Origin: Leptospira adleri
Lineage (GTDB): Bacteria > Spirochaetota > Leptospiria > Leptospirales > Leptospiraceae
Direction: 5' to 3'
Assembly: GCF_002811985.1 (NCBI RefSeq)
Contig: NZ_NPDU01000001.1
Location: 1-64,000 of the forward strand
Length of the DNA stretch: 64,000 nucleotides
The notes beneath the pieces were generated by a model, which was not told the origin of the DNA, did not search any database, and worked only from the letters and a program-made list of their open reading frames with translations. Of the stretch, positions 1 to 9,406 are shown piece by piece. Position numbers and translations under genes: made by a program. The stretch's first letter is position 1. Every line of letters begins with the position of its first letter.

Positions 1-130
1 TTCCTATGGGGCGCAGCGGCCTCTCACTTCCGTTCGTTGAACTCAGTGCCTCTGCTTCCTATGGGGCGCAGCGGCCTCTCACTTCCGTTCGTTGAACTCA
101 GTGCCTCTGCTTCCTATGGGGCGCAGCGGC
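1..130. repeat. 55-bp tandem repeat, about 2.4 copies, cut by the window edge
   Basis: The same 55-bp unit starts at 1 and 56, and a third copy covers only its first 20 bases (111-130). The copies are identical over the compared length. The unit begins TTCCTATGGGGCGCAGCGGC and ends in GTGCCTCTGC. The array probably continues upstream of the window. No coding role is apparent. Confidence 0.9.
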
Positions 131-245
131 AGGGATCGAGCGGGGTCCGGAGGACCGGAGCGGAGAGCCCCCGGTCCCGCGGGTTCATTCAAAAAATCTA
201 ATTTCTTCCGGAGACGAAGCGGGAGCCGCCCAAAATTTCTTTTTT
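131..245. other. GC-rich spacer with a small hairpin
   Basis: This short stretch is visibly richer in G+C than its neighbours and joins the tandem repeat to the 3' end of the YceI-like gene. It holds an inverted repeat GGTCC-GGA-GGACC at 144-156. That hairpin could help end transcription coming from the minus-strand gene, but it has no T-run, so the role is open. Confidence 0.35.
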
Positions 246-875
246 CTATTTACATTCGCTCTTCAGTTTTGTTGAAATCGTCAGGTCCACGTCGGGCCAG
301 AGTTTCGATACTCCGTCCTTTCCTTTGTGAAGATCGCTACAGACCTTGTTTAAAGCCTCTACCGAAGAAAGAGCTTTGAAATCTCCGAGTTCGATCTTGG
401 TCGTCGCTTCTATCTGCCATTCTTCCGAAACGGAAAAGTTTACGTCGATTTTTTTTGTCACCCCGTTGAACCGAAGTTGGATCGCTCCCTTCCCCGTTTT
501 TTTGTCGGAATTCAACTCCGCACTCAGAACCTTCCCTTCGATCTTTCCATTCTTCTTGAGAGGATAAAAGAATGCGGACTTGATCTTTGCGTCCCTTTCG
601 TTATTCGAAGAATTGATCGTGTTCGGATCGATCGTAAAACTCAATCCCTTCAACGCTTTTTCGGGAGACTTTCCGGTCGAAGTTCCGTCCACTTCGATCT
701 TATCGAAAGAACCTCCGACTCCGCTCTTCTCCGTAAACTTAAACGCCTTCCATCCGAACTTCGTAGAGGAATGATCATAAGTGTAAGAACAGTTTTGGTT
801 TTTGGCCGATTCTTCCGAAAATCCGGCGACAAACGGAAGGAGGATCAAAGAATAGAATAGAATGATTCGTTTCAT
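246..875 (-). CDS. YceI-family exported protein
   Basis: The 209-aa product starts with a signal peptide (basic KR, then a hydrophobic run to about residue 19). The rest matches the YceI fold, a lipocalin-like barrel that binds long isoprenoid lipids in characterised members. Family features include the opening [12 protein letters not shown] (residues 31-42), a middle [18 protein letters not shown] stretch, and a length close to the usual 190-220 aa. It most likely acts in the periplasm; its ligand here is unknown. It is divergent from thiL (41 bp between starts), so the two may share a promoter region. The start is an ATG right before the signal peptide. Confidence 0.8.
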   Translation of the reverse strand: MKRIILFYSLILLPFVAGFSEESAKNQNCSYTYDHSSTKFGWKAFKFTEKSGVGGSFDKIEVDGTSTGKSPEKALKGLSFTIDPNTINSSNNERDAKIKSAFFYPLKKNGKIEGKVLSAELNSDKKTGKGAIQLRFNGVTKKIDVNFSVSEEWQIEATTKIELGDFKALSSVEALNKVCSDLHKGKDGVSKLWPDVDLTISTKLKSECK

Positions 876-916
876 AGTCTCTCAGACTGATCCGAAATCA
901 GAGAAAGTCAAGGTTT

Positions 917-1840
917 TTGAAGGAAAATTCAAATTTGAAAGAATCGGAAATCATCCGCGCCCTCTATCCTCCCGGCTTGGCACAGACTGACGACTGTTAT
1001 CTGGACGAAGAAGGTCGGATCTACACGACGGACACGATCTGCGAAGGAACTCATTTTCGCACCGAATGGAGCGGCCCTAAAGAAATCGCGATCAAACTCG
1101 TGGAAGTCAACGTCTCCGACATCGCCGCCGGCGGTGGAGTTCCGACAAAAGCGTTTTTAAACCTCGGGCTCAGCCCCGAATTCTCAAAGGAAGAATGGAT
1201 GATTCCCTTCTCTCAAACTCTCGGAGAAACTCTTTCCTCCTACGGAATTTCTCTCTGCGGGGGAGACACATATCGCTCGCCTTCCCTCAATTTGACTCTT
1301 ACACTCGTCGGGACTTCCACTCTTCCCTGGAAACGTTCCGGCGGAAAAGAGGGGGACTTTCTCTATCTCACCGGATCGGTCGGTCTTTCTCTGCTCGGTT
1401 ATAAGATTCTTACGAAACAAGTCGAGGTTCCCGATCCGCTCCGAAGTTTCGCATTGAAAAAACATCTCACCCCGAAATCGAGATTGGAAGTCGCGGGAGC
1501 GCTTTCGAAACAATTTTCGATTTCTTCTTGTATGGATCTCACCGACGGGCTTCTCCAGGATCTCTCCAAACTTTCCGCCTCTTCTTCTCTAGGTCTTGCG
1601 ATTTTTCTCGAGAAAATTCCGCTCCCCGAAGGAACTTCTTCTTTTTTGAATTTGGAGGAAGCCCTGGGTTCGGGAGAAGAATTGGAACTTCTATTCTTAA
1701 GCCCTCAGGAACTCCCGAACACGTTATGCGGGATTCCGATCGTAAAGATAGGAACGACCAACCCAAACTGGAAAGGAGTCCGTTATTTTACCAACGGTTC
1801 CGAAATAAAATTCGAACGTTCCGGTTTCGAACATTTTTAG
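917..1840 (+). CDS. thiL: Thiamine-monophosphate kinase
   Basis: ThiL phosphorylates thiamine monophosphate with ATP to give the cofactor thiamine diphosphate, the last step of thiamine synthesis or salvage. The 307-aa product has the PurM/ThiL-type ATP-binding signatures: DD at 25-26, [10 protein letters not shown] at 38-47, [12 protein letters not shown] at 65-76, CGGDTYRS at 114-121 and MDLTDGL at 206-212. The length is typical. The annotated start is a TTG; another in-frame TTG at 935 sits at better distance from an AAGGA site (920-924) and would give [14 protein letters not shown], so the true start may be 935. No other thiamine gene is nearby. Confidence 0.92.
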   Translation: MKENSNLKESEIIRALYPPGLAQTDDCYLDEEGRIYTTDTICEGTHFRTEWSGPKEIAIKLVEVNVSDIAAGGGVPTKAFLNLGLSPEFSKEEWMIPFSQTLGETLSSYGISLCGGDTYRSPSLNLTLTLVGTSTLPWKRSGGKEGDFLYLTGSVGLSLLGYKILTKQVEVPDPLRSFALKKHLTPKSRLEVAGALSKQFSISSCMDLTDGLLQDLSKLSASSSLGLAIFLEKIPLPEGTSSFLNLEEALGSGEELELLFLSPQELPNTLCGIPIVKIGTTNPNWKGVRYFTNGSEIKFERSGFEHF

Positions 1841-2252
1841 GAACGATTGATCGTTGCGAATTCAAGATGCCGACTTTTTACCCTTTTATTTTTTCAAAAT
1901 TTCACTCGGATTAAAATCCCATTGGAACGCAAGCATCGAAAAAAGTTCTTTCTTTCTATTTTTTAAGAATTTCTTCCAGATTCCTCTCCTAAATCTCTAG
2001 GAACACCCGACTTTCTTTTTTAGAAGGGCTTCCGTCCTTTTAAAAGATTCCGATCTTAAAAAATATGCGAAAATATTAAAATTTTAGAATATTCTTATCT
2101 GTTTATTTTTTCGAGAACGAATCCGCATTCTCAATCTTCCTAAAAGCCGACTTGTTTGAAATCTAGACTTTCCTTCCAAAAAACAAAGGCCCTCTCTTCC
2201 GAAACTCCACGAAGGACGGAAAGGATTCCATTTTATAAAATTTGAATTTTTT

Positions 2253-2351
2253 GTGTGAGTTCCTACAGATTACAACCTTTCCTTTTTTTGGTGATTTTGA
2301 ATCGGCTTTGGATCATTCCAAGAAGTATGAGTTCCTACATTTTTAGGTTTT
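2253..2351. repeat. About 100-bp dispersed repeat, copy 1, with two GAGTTCCTAC elements
   Basis: The segment runs from GTGTGAGTTCCTAC (2253) through ACAACC, a T-tract and AAGAAGTATGAGTTCCTAC (ending 2338) to TTTAGGTTTTG. Its order of blocks and much of its sequence are repeated at 53569-53669, so both are copies of one dispersed element. The 14-base ends also occur singly elsewhere in the window. Confidence 0.75.
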
Positions 2352-2382
2352 GAACAGATGCTCGACTTCCAATCTCAGAATT

Positions 2383-2426
2383 TTTTCCACAAAAAGTCCC
2401 CGTTCCTATTGCTCCACAGGGACTTT
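2383..2426 (-). terminator. Probable intrinsic terminator of the vWA/DUF1554 gene
   Basis: On the minus strand AAAGTCCC (2426-2419) pairs with GGGACTTT (2400-2393) across an 18-nt loop, followed by a U-rich run. It lies about 70 bases after the stop codon at 2495. Confidence 0.5.
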
Positions 2427-2494
2427 AAGTCCGATTTCAATTTTTTTTGTTTGGACTTTCTTTGTCGTTCCAATGAAGCCGGATTCTTCTTGGA

Positions 2495-5446
2495 TCATTG
2501 CTCGACGCAGTAAATCTTCTTTGCGTTGTTACAGTTGTCTCCCGTGTTATCGTCAAATCCGGAAACCGTGCTTGCGTTCGCGGTTCCGGTCGAACCCGTT
2601 CCCGCCGTGCTCGTAAAACCGTTACAAGTATTCGTGTCTTCCGACCAGGTCCAAGGCCCGGTCCCTGCGATGTCGATTCCGGTCCAAACTCCGTCGGCGG
2701 CGTTCCCGTTGCCGGAAACGAGAGGGAACGGAAACTTTTTATTTACGTCCGTAGTTCCGACCCAGGTTCGATTGTCGCCTGACTGAAAATAGGCGACCTT
2801 CGATTTCAAAGGCCAATCCGTCGTCGCCGGATTTCGGACCGTTCCCACCCACAACAAAGCCTTGTAAGTTCCCGTGGAAGGTTTGTTTCCGTCCGCGTTG
2901 CAGAAGGCATCGGCGGCGGTAACCGCCGCATTCGCGTCCGCGCCGAAATTGCCGTTATGCGTGCTTGCTGAAACGAAGATTCTCCGACTAATGGGCGTTA
3001 ATGGACTCGCCGTGTCCGAGGAAGCGATCGGATACGCCGGACAATTCGCCGCGTTTCCGACCGTTGTGTTTGTGTTTCCCGCGGCGGTCGTGTCCTTCCA
3101 AGTATATTTATATTCTAAACCCAGGATTCGGTTTACGCTCGCGCCGGCCGGAAGATTCGTAAATCCCGAATATTTCGTAAAGACAAGATTCCCGTTGATC
3201 ATCGTGTAACTAAATCCGGTTGCGTTAGTCGCCGTTTGAGTTCCCGTCGGAACCAAATTCGCGGTTATAAAATCGGTTCCGTCGATATTTCTAGTATCGG
3301 AAATGGCATACAACTTCACGCTTCCAGGACTTATGTTTCCGGTGGTCGGAGCGGTTCCAGTAGGAAATAACGCTGTGTTCGGATTTCCTGAAGTTACGGT
3401 TCGATTCCAAACGGCGTCGTATTTTCCCACAGGATATCCGCCTTGGAGCGCGACCATACTGTCCACGATGGAATTTAAGTAATTGCTAATACTGTTCGAA
3501 GTTCCGCACAAGGATGTGACCCCTCCTCCACTCGTAGTCGCGATATCTTTTAAAGAATAAACCATGTCGTCTCGACCCAAATTGTTCGGAGTATTCAAAA
3601 GTTGATTTGTGAGAGACGTATTTCCGATGTTGGCGAGTGTTCTATAGTGCGCCACCTGTCCGCTCGTCGCCCATTGTGTGGAACTCGTGATCTCCCCTTT
3701 GCAAAAAACTTCGGTCTTTGTGTGAAAATTCGTCAGAGTCGAACTCGAGTAAGCGGAAGGATCGATACTCTTTGCCGTATCGATCGTCGTATAATCGTTA
3801 TTTTGCGAATTGAGAGCAATAATCCCGTAGACTTTCGTATTCGCGCGGTCCGCAAAAAGATTCAAGATCGCGTTGATCGAAGGAGTTCCCGTTACGCCCG
3901 TAGAAGTATTTCTCAAAGAATCCAAAAAGTCAGTATAAGTTCTCCCGCTCCCCAGAACCGGAGTTCCCGCGCTTCCGGCGTTGTAATACAATGGACTCGT
4001 AGGGAACGTTACCGATCTCTGGGTGGGGAAAACATCCGGAGGAGAATCCAAAGGCCCCCAGGGAGTCATCTTTGCACCGAATGTCGCATTAAAACTATCC
4101 CAGTGATTGTACATGTCCCCTTCGTCGGTGATGATGATGACCGCGGTCGGAACGGAACTCCTGCCCAAACCTACTTTTTTACTCCAGGCGTTCTGGTTCG
4201 TCGCGTTGCAGGGATCTTCCGAAGCGACGGAAGTGATCGAACATTTGTCGCCGTTCGTAGTTCTTCCGCTCGAAGAACAATAAGGTTGTACGCCCGTACA
4301 GCTCGTGCCGCCTGAGGAACTGTTCATCAAAGCTCTCGTAGCCATAAAAATTCCTGACTCGAACTGGCCTCCGTTGTTACCAATGGCGTTTAACGTGTCC
4401 GTGAAAGTCGTGCGATCCGTCGAAGAACTCACGTCCAACCAGTTACCATTGTCTCCGCTCGGAGACTGAAGTTTCCAACTGTCCGTCGTGATCACCGCAA
4501 TCCTTGCGTTGAGACCGACCGTGGAAACCCGATCGAAAAATGCGACCATCTTACTTTTGATCGCGGTCTGGATCGGAGTCATCGTATCCGAGTTATCGAT
4601 CACAAATAAAAAGTCAGCCTTAGGAGGAGCCTTTGTGGGAAGTGTTTCCCTCCAAGTGCAGGAAACGTTTCTCAGATCCGGAGGAGAGGAACCGCCTCCT
4701 CCCAAATTTCCATCCACGAGAGAAGAATAAAGATCCCAAGCCCCCGCTCTCACGACCGTAACTTCGTATTTCGTATCCACAGTTGCGGTACAACTGTTTC
4801 CGGTCGCAGTCGCGCGAATCGTAACGATAAAGGAAGTGTCCGTCGAAGCCCCGCTCGTAGTACCGATGTTTTGCGAACCATCGTTAAAAATTTTCTTCTG
4901 AATTTCGTTGCGGACCCACTCCGTCGTTCTTTGTTGATCGGTCTGAAGGATAAACCTCGCGGACTGAGCGCCGGAAGAAACGGACCCGAGATTGATCAAA
5001 CTGTAGGACGCAAAAGAAGGAGAGGGAGGAGGAGATTCCGCCGAAGTGGAATCGTTTGCCAAAGACGAAAGTAAAGAATTGAGGGCGATCGTCGGGCTAT
5101 AAATCTCCGGAGCGGAACACGAAGAACCTCCCGATTTTGTGACTATAAAACCCGAAATCGACTTATCCTTACCGTCGTCGAAACAATTCCCGATCGTAAG
5201 AATCGAAGTGGAAGTGCCGGAAGGACAACCGGCGACAAGCCCCGCGGGAAGCGAAATAGGAAGTCCCGTGGGCGTATTCAGGAGATTGATCAGTTGTTCG
5301 CTGATTCCAAAGAGCGCATAACTCGCTGCGTCACTCACCTTTTTACAAGAAATCATGGGCGAAAAAAGAAGTAAGGAGCTAAGATTCAGAAGAAGAACTT
5401 TGGAAAGAACGGAAGAAGTGAAAGAAATGCGAATCTTTTTGATCAT
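2495..5446 (-). CDS. Large lipoprotein with vWA-like domain and C-terminal DUF1554 domain
   Basis: This 983-aa product has a spirochaetal lipoprotein signal peptide (hydrophobic run, then SPMISC with lipidated Cys34). Residues 40-270 are Ser/Thr-rich and unassigned. From about 275 a von Willebrand factor A-like fold follows; its first strand is DFLFVIDNSDT, with D284 and S286 where a MIDAS metal site begins, although the canonical DxSxS reads DNSDT. The last about 160 residues match DUF1554, a domain largely confined to Leptospira and often seen in surface lipoproteins (RRIFVSASTHNGNFG near its start, a Cys-rich end). An adhesin or surface-exposed role is inference. It is divergent from the OmpA-like gene, with 221 bases between them. 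Confidence 0.82.
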   Translation of the reverse strand: MIKKIRISFTSSVLSKVLLLNLSSLLLFSPMISCKKVSDAASYALFGISEQLINLLNTPTGLPISLPAGLVAGCPSGTSTSILTIGNCFDDGKDKSISGFIVTKSGGSSCSAPEIYSPTIALNSLLSSLANDSTSAESPPPSPSFASYSLINLGSVSSGAQSARFILQTDQQRTTEWVRNEIQKKIFNDGSQNIGTTSGASTDTSFIVTIRATATGNSCTATVDTKYEVTVVRAGAWDLYSSLVDGNLGGGGSSPPDLRNVSCTWRETLPTKAPPKADFLFVIDNSDTMTPIQTAIKSKMVAFFDRVSTVGLNARIAVITTDSWKLQSPSGDNGNWLDVSSSTDRTTFTDTLNAIGNNGGQFESGIFMATRALMNSSSGGTSCTGVQPYCSSSGRTTNGDKCSITSVASEDPCNATNQNAWSKKVGLGRSSVPTAVIIITDEGDMYNHWDSFNATFGAKMTPWGPLDSPPDVFPTQRSVTFPTSPLYYNAGSAGTPVLGSGRTYTDFLDSLRNTSTGVTGTPSINAILNLFADRANTKVYGIIALNSQNNDYTTIDTAKSIDPSAYSSSTLTNFHTKTEVFCKGEITSSTQWATSGQVAHYRTLANIGNTSLTNQLLNTPNNLGRDDMVYSLKDIATTSGGGVTSLCGTSNSISNYLNSIVDSMVALQGGYPVGKYDAVWNRTVTSGNPNTALFPTGTAPTTGNISPGSVKLYAISDTRNIDGTDFITANLVPTGTQTATNATGFSYTMINGNLVFTKYSGFTNLPAGASVNRILGLEYKYTWKDTTAAGNTNTTVGNAANCPAYPIASSDTASPLTPISRRIFVSASTHNGNFGADANAAVTAADAFCNADGNKPSTGTYKALLWVGTVRNPATTDWPLKSKVAYFQSGDNRTWVGTTDVNKKFPFPLVSGNGNAADGVWTGIDIAGTGPWTWSEDTNTCNGFTSTAGTGSTGTANASTVSGFDDNTGDNCNNAKKIYCVEQ

Positions 5447-5667
5447 GAAACTTATAAATCCGGAAATAAAATAGATGGATTCTTGAGACGAAATAAGCGG
5501 AAAGAATCAACCGTTTTATCTATTTTTTTCAGCTCAAAACGTTAGTTTCATTCAAATAATACGTCGAAAAGTCTAAATAAATTGGAATCAATTCCGTAGA
5601 AAAGGCAATCCCAACCCTTATTCGGGATCTACATTCAATAATTTGAATCTATTTATTCGGAATCAGA

Positions 5668-6483
5668 ATGAAACAAAATCGTAATCTTCCGAGCCGCGCT
5701 CGCACGACCCAAGACCGCATAAAACGCAAGACCGGATTCTTATGGAAAAATTCCTACAAAAAAGGAAAGAGAACTTTTGGAACGTTATGCGCTTCGCTCT
5801 TGATTCTTCTTTTTGCCGTTTCTTGCTCCGGACTTTCGAGCAGCGTAAAAGATTTCACTAACTCCTCGGCCTTTCGAAAATTCTGCGGCTGCCCCCCGAC
5901 CAGTCCGGAACCCATAGAAAGCGGCTCTAGAGAAGAGGCGTTGGGAAGATTACCCGAAGGCGCGCTCGAAGATTTAGGAACTCCTAATTATTTGGAAAAG
6001 GTTTATACCGGAATCAAAGCCGACTTCGAATATAGCGGAACCAAATTTGATACGGTCGCCGACGGCTTGGAAACGAAAGGAATCGCATTAAAAAGAGTGA
6101 CGGATGAGAATAAAAAATTAAGGGAAATACTTTTGATGATCGACGGAGACGTTTCCTTTCCGACCGGAAAAGCGACTCTTACCCCGGCCGCAAAACTTCT
6201 GATCGAAAAAATCGCGGACGCGATGAACGCGTATCCCGAGACAAAAGTCAGAGTCGGAGGACATACGGACAGTGTGGGATATTTTTACGCAAACCTAACT
6301 CTGAGTAAAGCGAGAGCCAATTCGGTTAAATCTGAATTATCCAAAAAACACAATCTCCCTGAAAATAGATTCGGAGAAGTCGACGGTTACGCGGACAAAT
6401 TCAAGATCGTCGACACGATGCTCGCAGAACCTAGAAACAGAAGAACCGAAATCTACGTAGGAACGGTCCGTTTAGTCTTATAA
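5668..6483 (+). CDS. OmpA-like peptidoglycan-associated lipoprotein
   Basis: This 271-aa protein has a long basic N-terminus (residues 1-37), a hydrophobic stretch, and a lipobox ending in Cys53 (FAVSC). The C-terminal half (about 150-268) is an OmpA peptidoglycan-binding domain: VSFPTGKATLTPAA (162-175), GGHTDS (197-202), and NRRTEIYVG (258-266). D201 and R259 fall at the usual diaminopimelate-binding positions. It would tether the outer membrane to the cell wall. The extra 35 residues before the signal are unusual, so a later start is possible, but I see no good ATG between. It is followed after 38 bases by a predicted outer-membrane protein, probably in one transcript. Confidence 0.85.
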   Translation: MKQNRNLPSRARTTQDRIKRKTGFLWKNSYKKGKRTFGTLCASLLILLFAVSCSGLSSSVKDFTNSSAFRKFCGCPPTSPEPIESGSREEALGRLPEGALEDLGTPNYLEKVYTGIKADFEYSGTKFDTVADGLETKGIALKRVTDENKKLREILLMIDGDVSFPTGKATLTPAAKLLIEKIADAMNAYPETKVRVGGHTDSVGYFYANLTLSKARANSVKSELSKKHNLPENRFGEVDGYADKFKIVDTMLAEPRNRRTEIYVGTVRLVL

Positions 6484-6521
6484 ACGCGTGACGATCGATT
6501 TAAGCCCTAAGGAATGATTCA

Positions 6522-7694
6522 TTGAAAACGACTCAAAGAAGATTTTTAATTATTATAATATTCTTATTTTTTAATTCTCTCATAAACGCACAAAACGAAA
6601 CAAGACCGAACGCGGACGGAAGCGGAAACCCCGACTCGAATCGGCAGGCGTCCGCGGTTCCGGGAAAATCGATGCAGCGTTACCTGGAGTCTTTCGATCA
6701 CAGACTTCGTTTTAGAATTGGCGCCGGAATGGGAGATCTTAGTCCCGCGATTCTGGACGAGACCGGACCTTCGTGGTTAAAAAATTCTCTGTTCAGACAG
6801 ATCGGCGACCCGGGGGCGCCTCTTGCGATCCCTTTTACGGAAGCGAAGAATTTGGATATATTCTCGCAACATACGGATATCTCTTACGGATGGAAAAATA
6901 AAATCGATCTTATACTGAGCCAGGACGGGATTTCCGGGAAATACGGCAGAGAAAATCCGGCCTCCGTAAATTTTCTATCTCCGCGATCCGATCGTTACTA
7001 CGCGTCGGCTTTCGAGGGAAAACGATTGATCAACTTCCGAGGAATCTCTAAAACATTAAGAATTTCTTATACACATCCGGTCTTGAGCTGGTTCATGATC
7101 GGCCCTTCGATCGGAATCCATCGTTATTCCGAAAGGGACGAAATCAGCTTCGGCTCTTATTCCACAACCAGAGAAACGGAACCGAATCCGAATCAGATCA
7201 CTTGGAGCATAGGAGGAAGCGTTAACGCGGAATATACGATGTCAGGAATTCTTCCGGGAATCTTTATGAAGGCCAAAGTGCTTCCCTGGTTGGAAATCCG
7301 TTCCCGATTCGAGCTTCTCAACAGAAAGGGCAATTTTTCACTCTTCGGTTCTCAGATCTTAGAACAACAAAATGCGAACGGACAAGGAACTTATTTAGGT
7401 GCGATTCCAATCTATGCGGGAAACGCAAAGGATACTGGGACGATTTTCATGTTAGAAGCGTCGTTAAGATATTGCAGATTTTCTTTAGACATCGGCATCG
7501 TTAGACAAGATATCAAAAGAAAATACAATTCTTACTTCGGAGACACGGTCGGTTCGATTGCAAGAGCGGATTATACGGCGGGAAGCCAGGGAATCGGATT
7601 TGCCGAACTTTCCTCAAGTTATAAACAGACCGTGAACGAAATCTATGTGATGCCTGGCGTTTCCTTTCATATTGAAGACGGACATATCTATTAA
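6522..7694 (+). CDS. Predicted outer-membrane beta-barrel protein of leptospiral type
   Basis: The 390-aa product starts at a TTG with TAAGGA a few bases upstream. A signal peptide (hydrophobic run then NAQ at about residues 22-24) precedes a mature protein rich in alternating polar/hydrophobic strands and aromatic residues, as in porin-like barrels. Strand-like segments include RLRFRIGAG, WKNKIDLIL, TLRISYTHPV and a late EIYVMPGVSFHI. It resembles the leptospiral outer-membrane family named after LA_2444/LA_4059, but I rely on memory for that link and give it modest weight. Context with an OmpA-like lipoprotein supports an envelope role. No substrate can be assigned. Confidence 0.65.
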   Translation: MKTTQRRFLIIIIFLFFNSLINAQNETRPNADGSGNPDSNRQASAVPGKSMQRYLESFDHRLRFRIGAGMGDLSPAILDETGPSWLKNSLFRQIGDPGAPLAIPFTEAKNLDIFSQHTDISYGWKNKIDLILSQDGISGKYGRENPASVNFLSPRSDRYYASAFEGKRLINFRGISKTLRISYTHPVLSWFMIGPSIGIHRYSERDEISFGSYSTTRETEPNPNQITWSIGGSVNAEYTMSGILPGIFMKAKVLPWLEIRSRFELLNRKGNFSLFGSQILEQQNANGQGTYLGAIPIYAGNAKDTGTIFMLEASLRYCRFSLDIGIVRQDIKRKYNSYFGDTVGSIARADYTAGSQGIGFAELSSSYKQTVNEIYVMPGVSFHIEDGHIY

Positions 7695-8101
7695 AAAAAC
7701 ATTTTATAAAAACGTTATACTTCCCTCAAGGCTGCCTTGTGCAAAAAGAGATTGATTTCGAGTTCCCAATCTCAACTGATACTCAAAAACAGAATTACAT
7801 GGACGGATTCCGATCTCATCGTTTTCATTCGGCCGGGATTTTCAGGTCCGCATGACGCTCTTTCCAAGTGATCGTTCGGCGAATCTCGGTAAAATATTTT
7901 TAAGTTTTATCCTATTTCATCTTCTCCGTGAGCGATAAAAGAAGAAGCATAATGTATTTATTATATTCTACTTGTTTGCAATCTTTCGGGATCTCGAATT
8001 TTAAAAAAAGCATTCGATGCAAAATCTAAATCATATCCTATTCTTAGAACGCATTTGAATTCGCGGGCAAGAGCTAAAAACCCTTGTCGTTCAAGCGGAT
8101 T
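7695..8101. other. Spacer between convergent genes
   Basis: About 400 A+T-rich bases between two convergent genes. I see no gene, strong hairpin or known repeat in it. Confidence 0.5.
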
Positions 8102-8662
8102 TCATTTACGAATCCAGGAAGCGAGATTCCAAATCAGAGGGGCTCCGTGAAGATACAAACCCGGAAGCCAGATGGGAACCAAAAGAAAATCAGGCTGCAT
8201 GTAGATGAAAAGTCCGGCTCTGGAAATCAATCCTTCCGCGAGAGTGCCGGAGATTGCAAGAAGCACGGAAAATAAAACAAACCTTTCTCTTTCTTTCTCG
8301 AAAAAAATCCTGAAAATCCAAAAAAGGAGATATGCCGCCGCGAGCGTGTAAGGACGAGTTGCAAATAGTCCGCTCGCGTAATAGGCGACCGCAAACAAAA
8401 GTACGGAAAGCACAAATTTTTTCCCGTCAAATTCACCAGTCTCTTTTCGAATCAAAAAAACTCCGAGATACATAAGAAAAGTTGCAAGAAAGAATTGAGG
8501 TGCAACCCACCAGGCTTGTCCCCAAAGTCCGTTATGGAAGTATTTCAACACTTCGTATTGCACATGGATTTGATCGCAGGCAGCGAGTCCGATGCCGCCT
8601 AACATTAAAACTACGAATAATTTCCCTGAATTTTCAAAAATTCTTAGATTCAAAAACGGCAT
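8102..8662 (-). CDS. Multi-pass membrane protein of unknown function
   Basis: The 186-aa product consists almost entirely of hydrophobic segments: about residues 13-30, 48-70, 83-100, 105-120, 130-145 and 158-180, suggesting five or six membrane helices. It has a basic, charged turn (FFEKERER) near residue 125 and a Trp/Pro-rich end (PIWLPGLYLHGAPL). I do not recognise the family. It stands alone, convergent with the upstream barrel-protein gene. The start ATG is the first in the frame and directly precedes the hydrophobic part, so the length is plausible. Confidence 0.55.
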   Translation of the reverse strand: MPFLNLRIFENSGKLFVVLMLGGIGLAACDQIHVQYEVLKYFHNGLWGQAWWVAPQFFLATFLMYLGVFLIRKETGEFDGKKFVLSVLLFAVAYYASGLFATRPYTLAAAYLLFWIFRIFFEKERERFVLFSVLLAISGTLAEGLISRAGLFIYMQPDFLLVPIWLPGLYLHGAPLIWNLASWIRK

Positions 8663-8723
8663 CGATTCTTCCTTTATTCTTTTTGTTTAAAGCGACGTTT
8701 TCTTTTTCGCGACCGATCCTAAA

Positions 8724-8996
8724 TCAATCCCCGGCCAGCGCAATCCATTCCTGAAAATCGAAACTGACGGCCGAAACCGCCTCTTTTTTGATCAGAGACA
8801 AATGGAAGAATTTTAAGTTTCGACGAATCTCAAGTTCGAACTCATCGTCATAATTCCTTCCGATGAATCCTAACGAATTCTTTAGGACTGCGCGATTGAG
8901 ATGGATTCGATTTTTGATCGACCTCGAAGCGGTTCGGAGAAATCAATTTTCCACTCCGTTACGCATTCTCAATACGTAACGAAGGAGATCGATCAT
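8724..8996 (-). pseudogene. Decayed ORF with an in-frame TGA
   Basis: Read on the minus strand from ATG at 8996, the frame gives 17 codons (MIDLLRYVLRMRNGVEN), a TGA, and then 72 further open codons ending IALAGD at a stop at 8724-8726. The second part has normal-looking composition (for example NYDDEFELEIRRNLKFF). It sits directly downstream of the small lipoprotein gene. The most economical reading is a broken gene, but the source family is not recognised and chance cannot be excluded. Confidence 0.4.
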
Positions 8997-9001
8997 CCGG
9001 G

Positions 9002-9406
9002 CTATTGATTACAACCGGAGGGAAGAGGATATTGAGGATTCTGCGTATAACATGTCGGATTCGGCTGGGATTCCAAAGAAAGCAATCTCAATACTCCGAC
9101 CGGATATTGAGCGTTTTGATGATACGAGTTTTCCCAATCGATCCTATAATTTCCTTCGATCGAACCTTTCACAAGAATCCCTTTGAGCGTTTTGTATGCG
9201 CCAGAGCTTTGCTGACAAGAACGCACGTTGTTTCCCGAAATTTCCAACCAAGCGCTTGGCGTAGGCCCCCCTTCTATGCAGCTACCTACCATAACCCAGG
9301 TTCCATCCAACTGTCTTCTCGTATCCTTTAAGTCGTTGTTTGACTCTTTACATTGAATAATGAGGATTGCAAGCGCAACCGACACCAATAAAGTGATTTT
9401 TTTCAT
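9002..9406 (-). CDS. Small Cys-containing lipoprotein, function unknown
   Basis: The 134-aa precursor has a lysine-rich start, a hydrophobic core and a lipobox ending at Cys19 (LIIQC). The mature part has four more cysteines (43, 64, 119, 132), which could form two disulfides in the periplasm or at the cell surface. It begins with a DGTWVMVGSCIEG stretch that resembles the first strand of lipocalin-like small lipoproteins (inference). An AGGAG site lies upstream of the ATG (the complement reads ACTCCTATT at 9411-9419). It stands alone beside a decayed ORF. I cannot assign a role. Confidence 0.7.
   Translation of the reverse strand: MKKITLLVSVALAILIIQCKESNNDLKDTRRQLDGTWVMVGSCIEGGPTPSAWLEISGNNVRSCQQSSGAYKTLKGILVKGSIEGNYRIDWENSYHQNAQYPVGVLRLLSLESQPNPTCYTQNPQYPLPSGCNQ

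Larger units (their letters stand above)
1841..2494. other. Long spacer with dispersed repeat and a terminator
   Basis: These 654 bases hold no credible gene. They contain T-rich sequence, a pair of GAGTTCCTAC elements at 2253-2266 and 2325-2338 and, near the right end, a terminator for the minus-strand lipoprotein gene. The left part (1841-2240) shows nothing I can name. Confidence 0.6.
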
